This document shows, in pieces, positions 1-15,662 of a stretch of DNA of 49,979 nt. The notes under the pieces are model-generated. The model saw nothing but the letters and a program-made list of their open reading frames with translations. It ran no database searches and was not told the DNA's origin. The DNA lies in assembly GCF_000308375.1 (NCBI RefSeq), contig NZ_BAFQ01000103.1, positions 1-49,979 on the forward strand. Direction: 5' to 3'. The position numbers and the translations under genes were made by a program. Source of the stretch: Nocardia aobensis NBRC 100429 (GTDB lineage Bacteria; Actinomycetota; Actinomycetes; Mycobacteriales; Mycobacteriaceae). Positions within the stretch are counted from its first letter, which is position 1, and every line of letters starts with the position of its first letter.

Positions 1-6815
<6,815 letters not shown>

Positions 6816-6819
<4 letters not shown>

Positions 6820-7598
6820 CGTTGGTGCGCTACGGCACCCACCCGAGTCAGCACGGCTTTCTCAGCGTTCCCGACCGGCCCGGCCTCTGGCCGGTTGCCA
6901 TGGTCATCCATGGCGGCTTCTGGCGAACGGCCTACGGCGCGGACCTGACCTCCGATCTGGCCGAGGATCTGAGCCGGCACGGCTTCGCTGCCTGGAACAT
7001 CGAATACCGGAGGGTGGGCGAGGACCCGGACCGCGGAGGCGGAGGTTGGCCTGCGACCTGTCTCGACGTCGCCGCCGCTGCCGACCTGCTCGCCGCGATC
7101 AATCAGAGCCTGGAAGTCGGCAGTCTCGACCTCTCCCGAGTCGTCGCGATCGGGCACTCCGCGGGAGGTCAGCTCGCCGGCTGGCTGGCAGGTCGAGGGT
7201 CGCTGCCCGCCGGTTCTCCCGGAGCCACGCCCCGCGTACGACTGACCGGATTCGTCAGTCAGGCAGGAGTTTTGGACCTCGAGCTCGCACTGCAGGAGGA
7301 CCTGGGTTCCGGAGCCGTCCGAAGCTTCCTGGGCGCTCGGGCCGACGACCCCGAGTCCTGCACGCCGGCCTGTCCCAGCGCACTGCTTCCGATGAGTGTC
7401 CCCTCGATCTGCGTGCACGGCACGGCCGATGACGAGGTACCACTCAGCCAGTCGCAGCGCTTCGTCGCCGCGGCTCGACGCGCCGGGGACGACTCCCGGC
7501 TACTGGTGCTCCCCGGCGTCGACCACTTCGCACTCATCGATGTGGCGTCCTCCGCGTGGGCGGCCTGCCGCTCGGCGGTCCTGGAGCTGGCGCGCTGA
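6816..7598 (+). CDS. Alpha/beta hydrolase, probable kynurenine formamidase
   Basis: A 260-residue soluble alpha/beta hydrolase. Near the N-terminus HGGFW is the oxyanion motif typical of kynurenine formamidases and related esterases. The nucleophile is Ser in GHSAGG. The acid is probably Asp in HGTADDEVP and the base His in DHFAL. Its ATG overlaps the NRPS-TDO stop (ATGA), so the two are almost certainly translationally coupled. Kynurenine formamidase hydrolyses N-formylkynurenine to kynurenine and formate, exactly the step after TDO, which makes this the preferred role. The fold is also used by type II thioesterases and other esterases, so a peptide-release or editing role cannot be excluded from sequence alone. 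A GAGGG about nine bases upstream may serve as ribosome-binding site. Confidence 0.8.
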
Positions 7599-7622
7599 AC
7601 CTCATCCGCTGTCGACGACGGT

Positions 7623-8123
7623 TCAGGCGGTGAGCGCGTCGAGTGCCTTTTTGAGGGCCTTCGGGGCGGCGGGGGTGGTCGGCGCCTTCTCCCGCAATTT
7701 CAGCATCCGAGCGCCGATATCCTGAAGTTGTTTCCGCCCCAGGTGTTCTCGCACCTTGGGGAACCATTCGTCCTCTTCTTCGTCGATGTGATGATCGACA
7801 TTCTCGATCAGCACCGTGACCTTCGCGGTGAAGCGTTCGTCTTCGGGCTTCATCGTGGACAACTCCATGACCAGGACATCGGCGACATGATGTTCCTCGT
7901 AGGACTCGAGGATGTCGTCTTCGACCTCCGGCACCAGCTCGCGGACCTCGGGATACATGACCTCGTTCTCGAGATAGGTATGCACGGTCAGCGCTTCGAT
8001 GATCTTGTCGACGATACGGCTCTTCGTCGCGTGCGCGTCGGGGCCCGCTTTCTCGAATTCGCGGAACAATTTGCGGATCTGCTTGTGGTCCTCGCGCAGC
8101 AGCACGATGGCGTCGGTGGACAT
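7623..8123 (-). CDS. Hemerythrin HHE-domain protein
   Basis: A 166-residue, mainly helical and acidic protein. It has the paired His/Glu pattern of HHE cation-binding domains: REDHKQI near the N-terminus, HTYLENEVMYP, EEHHVAD and HHIDEEEDEWFP. The family binds a non-heme diiron centre and is linked to O2, NO or iron sensing and stress; the exact role here is unknown. The start was chosen at the ATG at 8123 because AGGAGG lies six bases upstream on the minus strand; a longer frame reaching 8180 lacks such a site. It converges with the formamidase-like gene, 24 bases apart. Confidence 0.88.
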   Translation of the reverse strand: MSTDAIVLLREDHKQIRKLFREFEKAGPDAHATKSRIVDKIIEALTVHTYLENEVMYPEVRELVPEVEDDILESYEEHHVADVLVMELSTMKPEDERFTAKVTVLIENVDHHIDEEEDEWFPKVREHLGRKQLQDIGARMLKLREKAPTTPAAPKALKKALDALTA

Positions 8124-8199
8124 GAAACCTCCTGAAGGATCCGAGTTCCGGACAACCGCCGATGCGGCAGCTGCGGCCACGCGACCGGCGGTCGGCTAT

Positions 8200-8790
8200 C
8201 TACGCCTTACCCGCCCATCGTCGGCCCAATCGGCCGCGATGTCGGCGTGGCGGACCCGGGTGGCCGACACCGGCGGCGTAGCCATAGGGCAGCTGCGGCG
8301 ACTCTTCGGAGGTGCGCAGAGTCTGGTAACGGCGGCCCGGGTTGGCGTGGCGGTCGCTGTGGCGTTGCAGGTGGAACAGGAAGACATTGGTCACGAGGCG
8401 GTCGCTGTTCCAACTGTCGCGCGGTGAACACCGCGCGTAACGACCGTCCGGACGGCGCCTGCGCAGCAGGTTGTTGTGCCGGCTGAACCACCTGTGTCCA
8501 TGGTGGGACAGGCGTTCTCGTTCCAGGGCGAGCGCCGAGCGGAAGCCGCCCAGGGAGCTGCGGGGCAGGAACTTCCAGAGCGACTCGCCGAATCGCTTCC
8601 TCGCGCGGGCTTCTGCTGTCGACTCCCATCGCGATGTCGAGGAGCGGAATCACCCCGAGCACCGCGACAGGGCCGATCCGCCAGAACAATTCGAGCCGTG
8701 AAGGTCACCAGTTGCCGGGCAGTAGAGCTCCTGCGGCGCCAACTGAACTCAGGACCCAGAGGTAGCGTTTGTGATCGCGAACCTGGGCAC
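8200..8790 (-). pseudogene. alkB: Decayed alkane 1-monooxygenase (alkB) remnant
   Basis: Reading the minus strand in shifting frames recovers pieces of AlkB in the right order. The N-terminal RDHKRYLWVL is at about 8778. FWRIGPVAVLGVIPLLD follows at about 8690-8640. Then come WKFLPRSSLGGFRSAL and SRHNNLL (about 8590-8470). The last piece is GRYARCSPRDSWNSD and LQRHSDRHANPGRRYQ (about 8445-8340), ending at a TAG at 8200. Frame changes lie near 8700 (in-frame TGA) and near 8605. The segments holding the first two histidine boxes are missing, and the last box reads HSDRHA rather than HSDHHA. The remnant is about half the length of a normal alkB and cannot encode an active enzyme. It fills the gap between the HHE gene and the lipase. 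Confidence 0.8.
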
Positions 8791-8910
8791 GTCCGAAACC
8801 GTCATAGCCCGTCTCTCATTCACCCGACGAGGATCAACCTGAGGTATGGCTATTGGAAACGGTTCTGCCGCAACGCCCTCCTGCCGCGAAATCCGGCCAC
8901 AATTACCGGG

Positions 8911-10281
8911 CTACCTACCGGGGCATTCGCTCGGTGCCGGTTCGCCGCGCAGTCGCGCGTCGATCCAGTCCTCGAGGCCGGGAAAGCTGGTGACGTAACT
9001 ACTCAGATGCTCACCGGGCACTGTGCGGAAAATGGCCGGAACGCCCCGGCTGCATTGTTCACCGTACATACGCTGAGCGTCCTCGAGGGGAATCCAGGGA
9101 TCCCACGCACCGTGGTAGATATACAGCGGCACACCCGACCTCCGGTCGGACAGATCCAGTTGGCGATACAGATTTTCGGCCACCGGGCTGTCGAGTGGGT
9201 TGCCGATATTGGTCGCCACGTCCATCGGGATACCGACGACGCCGAGCGGCCCGTCGGCGTCACCACACAGATCTCGCGTCGGAGAAGTCGTCACCCACTG
9301 CGCGAGATTATTCATGTACTGGAGCACCTCCGGATGTTCGCGCGCTATCGCCGTCGACACCGACAACAGAATGCCGGAGGCGATCCAGCCGTTGAAGCGG
9401 TGGGCGATATTCCGGTAGTCGGCGGCCAGTCCACCCGAGGCCACCCCCATCAGCACGTCCGACAGCTCCGGCGCGTACTCGCTCTGCAACATCGCGGTGG
9501 CGTACGCGGCGATCGCTCCACCCGAGTAGCCGTCGACCACATAGCGGCTGTTACCGAACTCCGGCAACGCATTACGCACGGCGCGAATCGAATCGAGCAT
9601 CATGTGCCCGGCCACATTCGTCTCGCCGTAGGCCATCAATGGGCCCTCATGGTCGGGCAGGAGAACCGCGTGACCTTTGTTCAGGGCCGACCAGATGGCC
9701 GGCAGAAACCACACGAGATCGCTATTGGTTCGATCGAGTATGTCGTGCGACAACTGATAGCCCGGCGTGCAGTGCAACCCGAGTGCGTTGATCGGCATGG
9801 CGTTCACTTCCACCGGGCGAGACCCCGGACCGTCCCACGAGGCCGCCGGCGTGATCAATGTGGCGGTACCGAAGGAGGGCGTGCCCGTCCCCGAGGTGGA
9901 GCGAAACTTCAGCAGCTCCGCTCGCTGGATCGGTACCGCCATATGCTGAGCTGCCGTCGCCGTCACGTCCCGCGTCTCGATGATCTGTCCCGGCTCCAGG
10001 CCGGCGAGATTCGCAGGCCACGCATCGAAGGTCTGATCCCCGGTCGGCGACGACAATATCGCCCGCCACAATGCCGCCTGCTGGTCACCGGGGCCTGTGG
10101 TCAATTGCGGCGGCTTGATGTTCGCGTCGATCCAGTTCTGTAGCGGGGAGGGAGGGAGATTCACGGGCGACAACGGCGGCATCGGCCCGATGGGCGGACC
10201 CTCGTCCGCCCGAGCGGGCGGTTCGCCCAACAACGCACCAGCGACGACAACGGTTACCACAGCTGCCAAAAACCCTCTCAC
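8911..10281 (-). CDS. Secreted LIP-family lipase/esterase
   Basis: Roughly 456 residues. The N-terminus has a short basic stretch, a hydrophobic core (FLAAVVTVVVAGALL) and an Ala-x-Ala-type cleavage site (PPARADEG), so it should be exported by Sec. The catalytic Ser is in GYSGGA, Asp in HGAWDPW and His in GEHLSSY. This matches the secretory lipase (LIP) family of Nocardia, Mycobacterium and Candida lipase A. It probably hydrolyses acylglycerols or other esters outside the cell. I chose the GTG at 10281, since AAAGGA lies eight bases before it. The ATG at 10290, nine bases upstream in frame, has that AAAGG directly against it. It is single and monocistronic. The conserved Trp-rich region and family length support an intact gene. 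Confidence 0.9.
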   Translation of the reverse strand: MRGFLAAVVTVVVAGALLGEPPARADEGPPIGPMPPLSPVNLPPSPLQNWIDANIKPPQLTTGPGDQQAALWRAILSSPTGDQTFDAWPANLAGLEPGQIIETRDVTATAAQHMAVPIQRAELLKFRSTSGTGTPSFGTATLITPAASWDGPGSRPVEVNAMPINALGLHCTPGYQLSHDILDRTNSDLVWFLPAIWSALNKGHAVLLPDHEGPLMAYGETNVAGHMMLDSIRAVRNALPEFGNSRYVVDGYSGGAIAAYATAMLQSEYAPELSDVLMGVASGGLAADYRNIAHRFNGWIASGILLSVSTAIAREHPEVLQYMNNLAQWVTTSPTRDLCGDADGPLGVVGIPMDVATNIGNPLDSPVAENLYRQLDLSDRRSGVPLYIYHGAWDPWIPLEDAQRMYGEQCSRGVPAIFRTVPGEHLSSYVTSFPGLEDWIDARLRGEPAPSECPGR

Positions 10282-10593
10282 AAGCCACATCCTTTGTTCG
10301 GACGAAACCGCGGGGAGTGCCCCCTGCCAGGGGTTGTGCGAAGCGACTTTAGCAAGCGTCTGCGATCCTGACCAAAGAACGCGCGTTGCGAAATTTGTAC
10401 GCAATGGAAGTGCATATATATCCGCGCTCCGAGCGGGAAACAATGGCCTCTGAAAGTGCGGAGGAACTGCTCGAGAGCCGTCGCACGATCGGGTAACGGC
10501 GGCTACATGCCCGTATTGTCGCCGAGGTGCTGATTGTCTCGTATTCGATCGCGGATCAGTCGCTGGAGACTGGCTTGACGCCAGCGCCGATAA
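10282..10593. other. Non-coding stretch upstream of the lipase gene
   Basis: I see no credible gene here. It should hold the leftward lipase promoter. An A/T-rich patch near 10400-10430, unusual in this GC-rich region, is the best candidate area. The right end abuts the transposase remnant. Confidence 0.5.
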
Positions 10594-10950
10594 TCACGGT
10601 TTCGATCGGGTCACGATCGCGCCCCCATTGTTCACCTGCCCCACCGCTGCCGGTCCAGCACGTTGTACCGCACCGGATCGGCGCGCAGAACCACCACCGG
10701 CGACATCACCGCGGCGCGCAACAGCAGCGTCCGACTCGCGCACCGCCGGCGACTTCATGTACGAATCGATGGAATAACCGATGACCTGGTTGCAGGACCC
10801 ATTTTTCGCCGTACACAGGTAGACATTTCTTTCACCGGTGCGATGTTCAGTGATATCGTTGAGCCACAGACGATTTTGGCCCTCTGCGGTGAAGTTTCGC
10901 CGCACCGGATCGTGAACAGGCCGGCGAGCAATCAAGACCGGCACGTCATA
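10594..10950 (-). mobile_element. IS3-family transposase (orfB) remnant
   Basis: A minus-strand frame carries the start of an IS3-type integrase core: VHDPVRRNFTAEGQNRLW, then LNDITEHRTGERNVYLC, GYSIDSYMKS and AVARRGDVAGG. The family consensus runs NRLWLTDITEH, then GYSI and SRMKS. Here the frame then drifts and stops at 10594, before the catalytic Glu region is complete. No orfA, upstream helix-turn-helix or clear terminal repeats were found, so only a fossil remains. The 237 bases between it and kup (10951-11187) hold no other recognisable gene and should contain the kup promoter. Confidence 0.75.
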
Positions 10951-11187
10951 TCCGGGGGACTTCCTTCTGCGGCAAGCTGTTTCACGATCGGCAAGGCGTT
11001 CCCCGGTAACTCTGCCTGCGACAGATATGCTGTTGCCCGCCGCAACACGTCTTTCAGCCTCTCCACCGCCGGTCCCGGGCCGGCGACACATCGGGACGCG
11101 GTGGCCCCGCGGCCGTGCTCTCACCGGCAGCGGAGGCGGTGCGTTGTATCGTCCGACTGGCGTGGCACCGCGATGTGGAGGAGCAGC

Positions 11188-13152
11188 ATGGCAGCGGCGA
11201 AGGGCACCATCGGAGGCGGTCCCGCGTTCGAGGTGGAGCCGGACCGGCCGGCGAGCCACACCGATACGGTGCGCTGGGGTGTGGTGGTCGGCGCGCTGGG
11301 AGTGGTGTTCGGCGATATCGGGACGAGCCCGATCTACACCCTGCAGACCGTCTTCGACCCGGGTGACCCTCATCCCGTGCCGGTGAACGCCGACAACGTG
11401 TTCGGCGTGGTGTCGCTGGTGTTCTGGTCGGTGATGATCATCGTCACCGTCACCTATGTCCTGCTCGCGATGCGCGCCGACAACGACGGTGAAGGCGGCA
11501 TCATGGCGTTGATCACGCTGCTTCGCCGGTGGAGTTCACCGCGCGGGCGAAAAGCGGCCATAGGCCTGGCCGCGCTCGGAATCTTCGGCGCCTCACTGTT
11601 TTTCGGCGACAGCATGATCACGCCTGCGATCTCGGTGCTGTCCTCTGTCGAGGGCATCAAGGTCGTCGAGCCGGCGTTGAAGGATCTTGTCATCCCGGTG
11701 ACGGTCGTGATCATCGTGGCGCTGTTCGTGGTGCAACGCCGCGGCACCGCGACGGTCGGGCGGATGTTCGGCCCGATCATGATCGCGTGGTTCCTCACCA
11801 TCGGCACCTGCGGAATCAGCGGCATCCTGCACAATCCCCGCATCCTGGAGGCGCTGTCGCCCACATACGCGCTGGGCTTTCTGATCGGACACTTCGGAAC
11901 CGCGTTCTTCGCGCTGGCCGCGATCGTGCTCGCGGTGACCGGCGCCGAGGCACTCTACGCGGATATGGGACATTTCGGCCGCCGTTCCATCACCCGCGCA
12001 TGGCTGATCCTCGTCTTTCCCGCCTGCACACTCAGCTATCTCGGGCAGGGCGCGCTCATCCTCGACGACGCCCGCAACATCAGCAGCCCCTTCTTCCTGC
12101 TGGCACCCGGGTGGGCACGGCTGCTGCTGGTGCTGCTGGCCACGGCCGCCACGGTCATCGCGTCCCAGGCGGTGATCACCGGCGCGTATTCCGTCGCCTC
12201 CCAGGCCGCGCAACTGGGTTACCTGCCGCGGTTGCGGATCGCGCACACCTCCGAGTCCACGATCGGCCAGATCTACGTCCCGTGGATCAACTGGTTGCTG
12301 ATGGTCTCGGTACTCACCCTCGTCTTCGCGTTCCGCAGTTCGACCGCGCTGGCCTTCGCCTTCGGCATGGCGGTGACCGGAACCATCACCATCACCACCC
12401 TGCTGTTCTTCTACGTCGCGCGAACCCGCTGGCACATCCCACGCTGGATCCTCGCCGCCGGGGCACTGCCACTGCTGACCGTCGATCTGCTGTTCGTCGC
12501 AGCCAATCTCACCAAGTTCGCCCACGGCGCATGGCTGCCGCTGCTGATCGGCCTGACCGCATTCACGGTCATGACAACCTGGCAACGTGGGCGCCGGATC
12601 GTGACCGCCGAACGAATCCGGCGGGAAGGATCGCTACGGACATTCGTCGACGAACTCGCCGCCGGCACACCCGCCACGACGCATGTTCCCGGCACCGCCA
12701 TCTTCCTCAACCGCGGCAAGGAAACGGCACCACTCGCCTTGCGCGCCAATGTCGAACACAACCATGTGCGCCACCACCACATCGTGATCCTGTCCATCCA
12801 CACCGAACCCGTCCCCCGCATCCCCGACAACGAGCGCATCGCGACCGACCCGCTGGGACCGCCCGACGACGGCATCACCCACGTCACCGCCCGCTACGGC
12901 TACATGGAAACCCCCGACGTTCCGCACGCACTCACCCTCGTCGACGAACGAGACACCGAAGGCCCGCTCGACCTCGACCACGCCTCCTACTTCCTGTCCA
13001 CCATCGAACTCCGCCGCGGCACCACCCCGACCATGGCGGATTGGCGCAAACGCCTGTTCATCGCCACGTCCTACATCACCGCCGACGCCGCCGACTACTT
13101 CAGCCTCCCCCGCGACCGCACCATCATCATGGGCTCCCAGATCGAGGTATAG
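11188..13152 (+). CDS. kup: Kup-type low-affinity potassium transporter
   Basis: A 654-residue polytopic membrane protein, the usual length for KUP/HAK/KT. The N-terminal signature GDIGTSPIYTL is followed by about twelve hydrophobic segments up to about residue 460. A soluble C-terminal domain follows (GTAIFLNRGKETAP onward). The family imports K+ driven by the proton gradient. The frame is open further upstream, but I start at the ATG at 11188 because GGAGGAG lies five bases before it and the protein then begins as in other Kup proteins. It converges with the PAP2 gene. Confidence 0.95.
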   Translation: MAAAKGTIGGGPAFEVEPDRPASHTDTVRWGVVVGALGVVFGDIGTSPIYTLQTVFDPGDPHPVPVNADNVFGVVSLVFWSVMIIVTVTYVLLAMRADNDGEGGIMALITLLRRWSSPRGRKAAIGLAALGIFGASLFFGDSMITPAISVLSSVEGIKVVEPALKDLVIPVTVVIIVALFVVQRRGTATVGRMFGPIMIAWFLTIGTCGISGILHNPRILEALSPTYALGFLIGHFGTAFFALAAIVLAVTGAEALYADMGHFGRRSITRAWLILVFPACTLSYLGQGALILDDARNISSPFFLLAPGWARLLLVLLATAATVIASQAVITGAYSVASQAAQLGYLPRLRIAHTSESTIGQIYVPWINWLLMVSVLTLVFAFRSSTALAFAFGMAVTGTITITTLLFFYVARTRWHIPRWILAAGALPLLTVDLLFVAANLTKFAHGAWLPLLIGLTAFTVMTTWQRGRRIVTAERIRREGSLRTFVDELAAGTPATTHVPGTAIFLNRGKETAPLALRANVEHNHVRHHHIVILSIHTEPVPRIPDNERIATDPLGPPDDGITHVTARYGYMETPDVPHALTLVDERDTEGPLDLDHASYFLSTIELRRGTTPTMADWRKRLFIATSYITADAADYFSLPRDRTIIMGSQIEV

Positions 13153-13262
13153 CCCTCGACGCCGATTCCGGAGTTCGGATCGCCCGGTTACTGCACCGCA
13201 TCGAACGCCAGGCACCGGCCGACTCGCTCAGCTCCGGCCCTCGACCGTTGTCCGCCGCCCGA

Positions 13263-14141
13263 TCATGCCGATCGGTTGTCCGCCGGGACCGCAGCGACGA
13301 CGGCCGGGCCCGGTCCGGATCGCCACCGACCGTCGCCGGCGGATTGGGACATCCACAGCAGCACCGTCGCCGCCGCCAGCGTGACCGCCGTTGCGAGCAT
13401 CGCGCCGCCGACCACATCGGTGAGCCAGTGCACTCCCAGATACAGCCGGGTGGCCGCGACGATCGTTACGATCACCGCGGCCGAGACACTCGCCGCCGCT
13501 GTGCGCACGTACCCGGGCCGCGTCGACGCATACACGACCAGCACCGCACCGACGAAGGCCGTGGTGGCCGTGGTGTGGCCGGAAGGGAAGGAGAAGTCGG
13601 CTTCGGCCATCAGATGCAAGGCGGCCGGGGGACGCGACCGCGCGACGGCAAGTTTCGTCAACGTACTCGCGCCGGCCGCGAAACCCACTGTGCCGAGGAC
13701 GAATACGGCCGGAACAGCACTGCGCCGCCGCCACGCGAGCATCCCCGCCACGATCACCGCCGACGCTGCCACACCGACCGGACTGCCGATCTCGGTGATC
13801 GCCCGCGCCCACGCGGTCGCGGTGCCGTTGCGATGTTCGACGAACCATCGCAGGGTGGCCGCATCGGCTCCGGTGATCCATCCGGACTCCGCGACCTGCA
13901 CCGCCACCACCACGAACAACGCCGCAAGCACGAGCGCTCGCAGTGCGGACCAGCCGACGCGCACGCCGGACACCGGCGAATCGCCGACCCGGCCGGCGAG
14001 GGCCGAGGCGAGAAGGACAGCCGTACCGAGAGCGGACGCACCGACCGCGATCTCCCTGCTCGACGATTCGGTACGGACCTCGTCGACCAACCCGTGGACG
14101 ACATCGACAATCGCTGACACGCGCCCAGTGTCGCGAAGCAC
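13263..14141 (-). CDS. PAP2-family membrane phosphatase
   Basis: A 292-residue protein with about six membrane segments. The three-part PAP2 signature is intact: KLAVARSRP (residues 163-171), PSGHT (186-190) and R232 with H238 in TRLYLGVH. Such enzymes dephosphorylate lipid phosphates, for example phosphatidate or polyprenyl diphosphate, on the outer face of the membrane. The substrate cannot be told here. The start at a GTG (14141) is uncertain; an in-frame GTG seven codons later is equally possible. It is divergent from the FetB-like gene with 118 bases between. Confidence 0.88.
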   Translation of the reverse strand: MLRDTGRVSAIVDVVHGLVDEVRTESSSREIAVGASALGTAVLLASALAGRVGDSPVSGVRVGWSALRALVLAALFVVVAVQVAESGWITGADAATLRWFVEHRNGTATAWARAITEIGSPVGVAASAVIVAGMLAWRRRSAVPAVFVLGTVGFAAGASTLTKLAVARSRPPAALHLMAEADFSFPSGHTTATTAFVGAVLVVYASTRPGYVRTAAASVSAAVIVTIVAATRLYLGVHWLTDVVGGAMLATAVTLAAATVLLWMSQSAGDGRWRSGPGPAVVAAVPADNRSA

Positions 14142-14191
14142 CGCTGTGGAAACGCTGAGTGCGCCACCTGGCTATCCGTGGAAGCACGCTC

Positions 14192-14223
14192 GCTCGGCCG
14201 ATACCTCCTGGTACCGGCCGAGC
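14192..14223 (+). promoter_or_regulatory. Long hairpin in the leader of the FetB-like gene
   Basis: GCTCGGCCG (14192-14200) pairs perfectly with CGGCCGAGC (14215-14223). After one mismatch TACC pairs with GGTA around a TCCT loop. The hairpin lies 36 bases before the GTG at 14260 and inside the divergent region with the PAP2 gene. It could be an operator or a leader RNA structure. Confidence 0.4.
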
Positions 14224-14259
14224 TGGACAGCAGCCCGGCGGCAACAGAAGGTGGGAACG

Positions 14260-15003
14260 GTGAACGTCGCATCGCCCGGTGTGGGTTTGGCGGTTTTGTG
14301 CCTGGTTCTGGTGGCCGCGTCAGCAGCGGTGTACCGGTTCGCCTACCTCGGCTCGATGCTGATCGTGCCCGGGGCGGCCGTTCGCGCGGTCGTGCAACTG
14401 AGTGTGGTCGCGCTGGTGCTCGCCGCCGCCCTGCGCCATCTGTGGTCCTCGTTTCTCGTTCTGGGCGTGATGTTCGCGGCCGCGGTGTTCACCTCCGCTC
14501 GCCGAGCACGAGCGGGACGCTCCGGAGCATGGCTGGCCGCGGCCCTCGCGGCCGGGTGGGCTGCCGTCCTTCCGGTGATGCTCGTCAGCGGTGTCGTCCC
14601 TCTTTCCGGGCCCGCGGTCGTCCCTGTGGGCGGCATCATCCTCGGTGGCGCCATGACCGCGACCTCGCTGGCCGCACGCCGCGCCCTGGACGCCGTTCAC
14701 GACCGGCGCGGCGAGATCGAGGCGGCCATGAGCCTGGGTTTCGACGACCGCCACGCACGCCTGGAAATCATCCGTTCCACCGCGGCCGACGCGCTGCTGC
14801 CCGGCGTGGACCAAACCCGCACAGTCGGATTGGTCACGCTGCCAGGGGCATTCGTCGGTGTCCTCATCGCCAGCGGCTCCGCGGGCCGAGCAGCCGCGGT
14901 CCAGATCCTCGTGCTCCTCGGCCTGCTGCTCGCGCAATCGTGCGCGGTGGCGGTCACCGTCGAACTCGTCGCTCGGGGCCGAATACGACGACCTCGGCAC
15001 TGA
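14260..15003 (+). CDS. FetB/UPF0014-type ABC transporter permease
   Basis: A 247-residue, very hydrophobic protein with about seven membrane segments. It matches the UPF0014 family to which E. coli FetB belongs: RAVVQLSVVALVL near the N-terminus, GGIILGGAMTATSLA, EIEAAMSLGF, and LPGAFVGVLIASG near the end. FetAB is reported to export iron. No partner ATPase (FetA) gene lies beside it, so the ATPase must be elsewhere or absent. The GTG start has AAGGTGGG five bases upstream, which decides against longer in-frame readings. Confidence 0.85.
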   Translation: MNVASPGVGLAVLCLVLVAASAAVYRFAYLGSMLIVPGAAVRAVVQLSVVALVLAAALRHLWSSFLVLGVMFAAAVFTSARRARAGRSGAWLAAALAAGWAAVLPVMLVSGVVPLSGPAVVPVGGIILGGAMTATSLAARRALDAVHDRRGEIEAAMSLGFDDRHARLEIIRSTAADALLPGVDQTRTVGLVTLPGAFVGVLIASGSAGRAAAVQILVLLGLLLAQSCAVAVTVELVARGRIRRPRH

Positions 15004-15160
15004 ACACCGATTTATTCGACCACGCGGACCACCTCGCCGTCGACACGCTCGATCTCGGGGCGCGGACGCCGTCCTGCCACGCGCGACCATGTTCTACCGT
15101 CATAATGGGTCATCCCCTGCACTACCCGCGTGGTGCACCGATCGAGGGTTGGTGAGTCGG

Positions 15161-15634
15161 ATGATGCCTGCATCCATGCTCGACGAACTGTACGAACGCG
15201 CGCAAAACGACGGTGTCGCACTAAGAATCGGCGTGATCATCGATCGTGGCGGGCAGGTTCTGCTGCTCGAACGTGACGACAGCGGCCCCGTCAAGGCCAC
15301 CCTCAAACTTCCCGGCACCACCGTCGAACCCGGCGAACCGCTGGACGCGGCCGTGACACGCGGCGTCGCCACCGAGACAGGTCTGCTCGTCACCCGAATC
15401 CGTAGCCACGTAGGCTATTTCGACTACCTGTCCCCCATCGGAAAACCGGTCCGCCGCCTGCACTTCGCCGTCGACGTCGCCGCCACGTACCCCATCCGCC
15501 TGTCCGCCCACACCGCCTACATCTGGGCGCCACTGGACGGCGACCTCCGCGTGACTCCCTCCATTCGCCGCATCCTCCAGGACTACCGCGAACTTGCCCG
15601 AGCCCGGAACCCGCTACCGGAAACCTCGGCGTGA
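15161..15634 (+). CDS. Nudix-fold protein with degenerate Nudix box
   Basis: A 157-residue protein with the beta-alpha-beta arrangement of Nudix hydrolases. The Nudix box starts at GTTVEPGE and ends at RGVATETGL. The consensus is Gx5Ex7REUxEExGU. Here the spacing is right and the first Glu and the Arg are present, but REU has become RGV and EE has become TE, so at least one metal-binding Glu is lost. Nudix enzymes hydrolyse nucleoside diphosphates linked to another group; this one may be weak, altered or a binding protein. The start is uncertain between ATG 15161 and GTG 15152; neither has an ideal ribosome-binding site. Confidence 0.75.
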   Translation: MMPASMLDELYERAQNDGVALRIGVIIDRGGQVLLLERDDSGPVKATLKLPGTTVEPGEPLDAAVTRGVATETGLLVTRIRSHVGYFDYLSPIGKPVRRLHFAVDVAATYPIRLSAHTAYIWAPLDGDLRVTPSIRRILQDYRELARARNPLPETSA

Positions 15635-15662
15635 GGATGCCCCCGGCGCGTCGCCCCGGTTG

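Noticed and set aside
11529..14117. A long plus-strand open frame across kup and the PAP2 gene
   Set aside because: Its composition is Arg/His-rich and it overlaps two clear genes, so it is a shadow frame.
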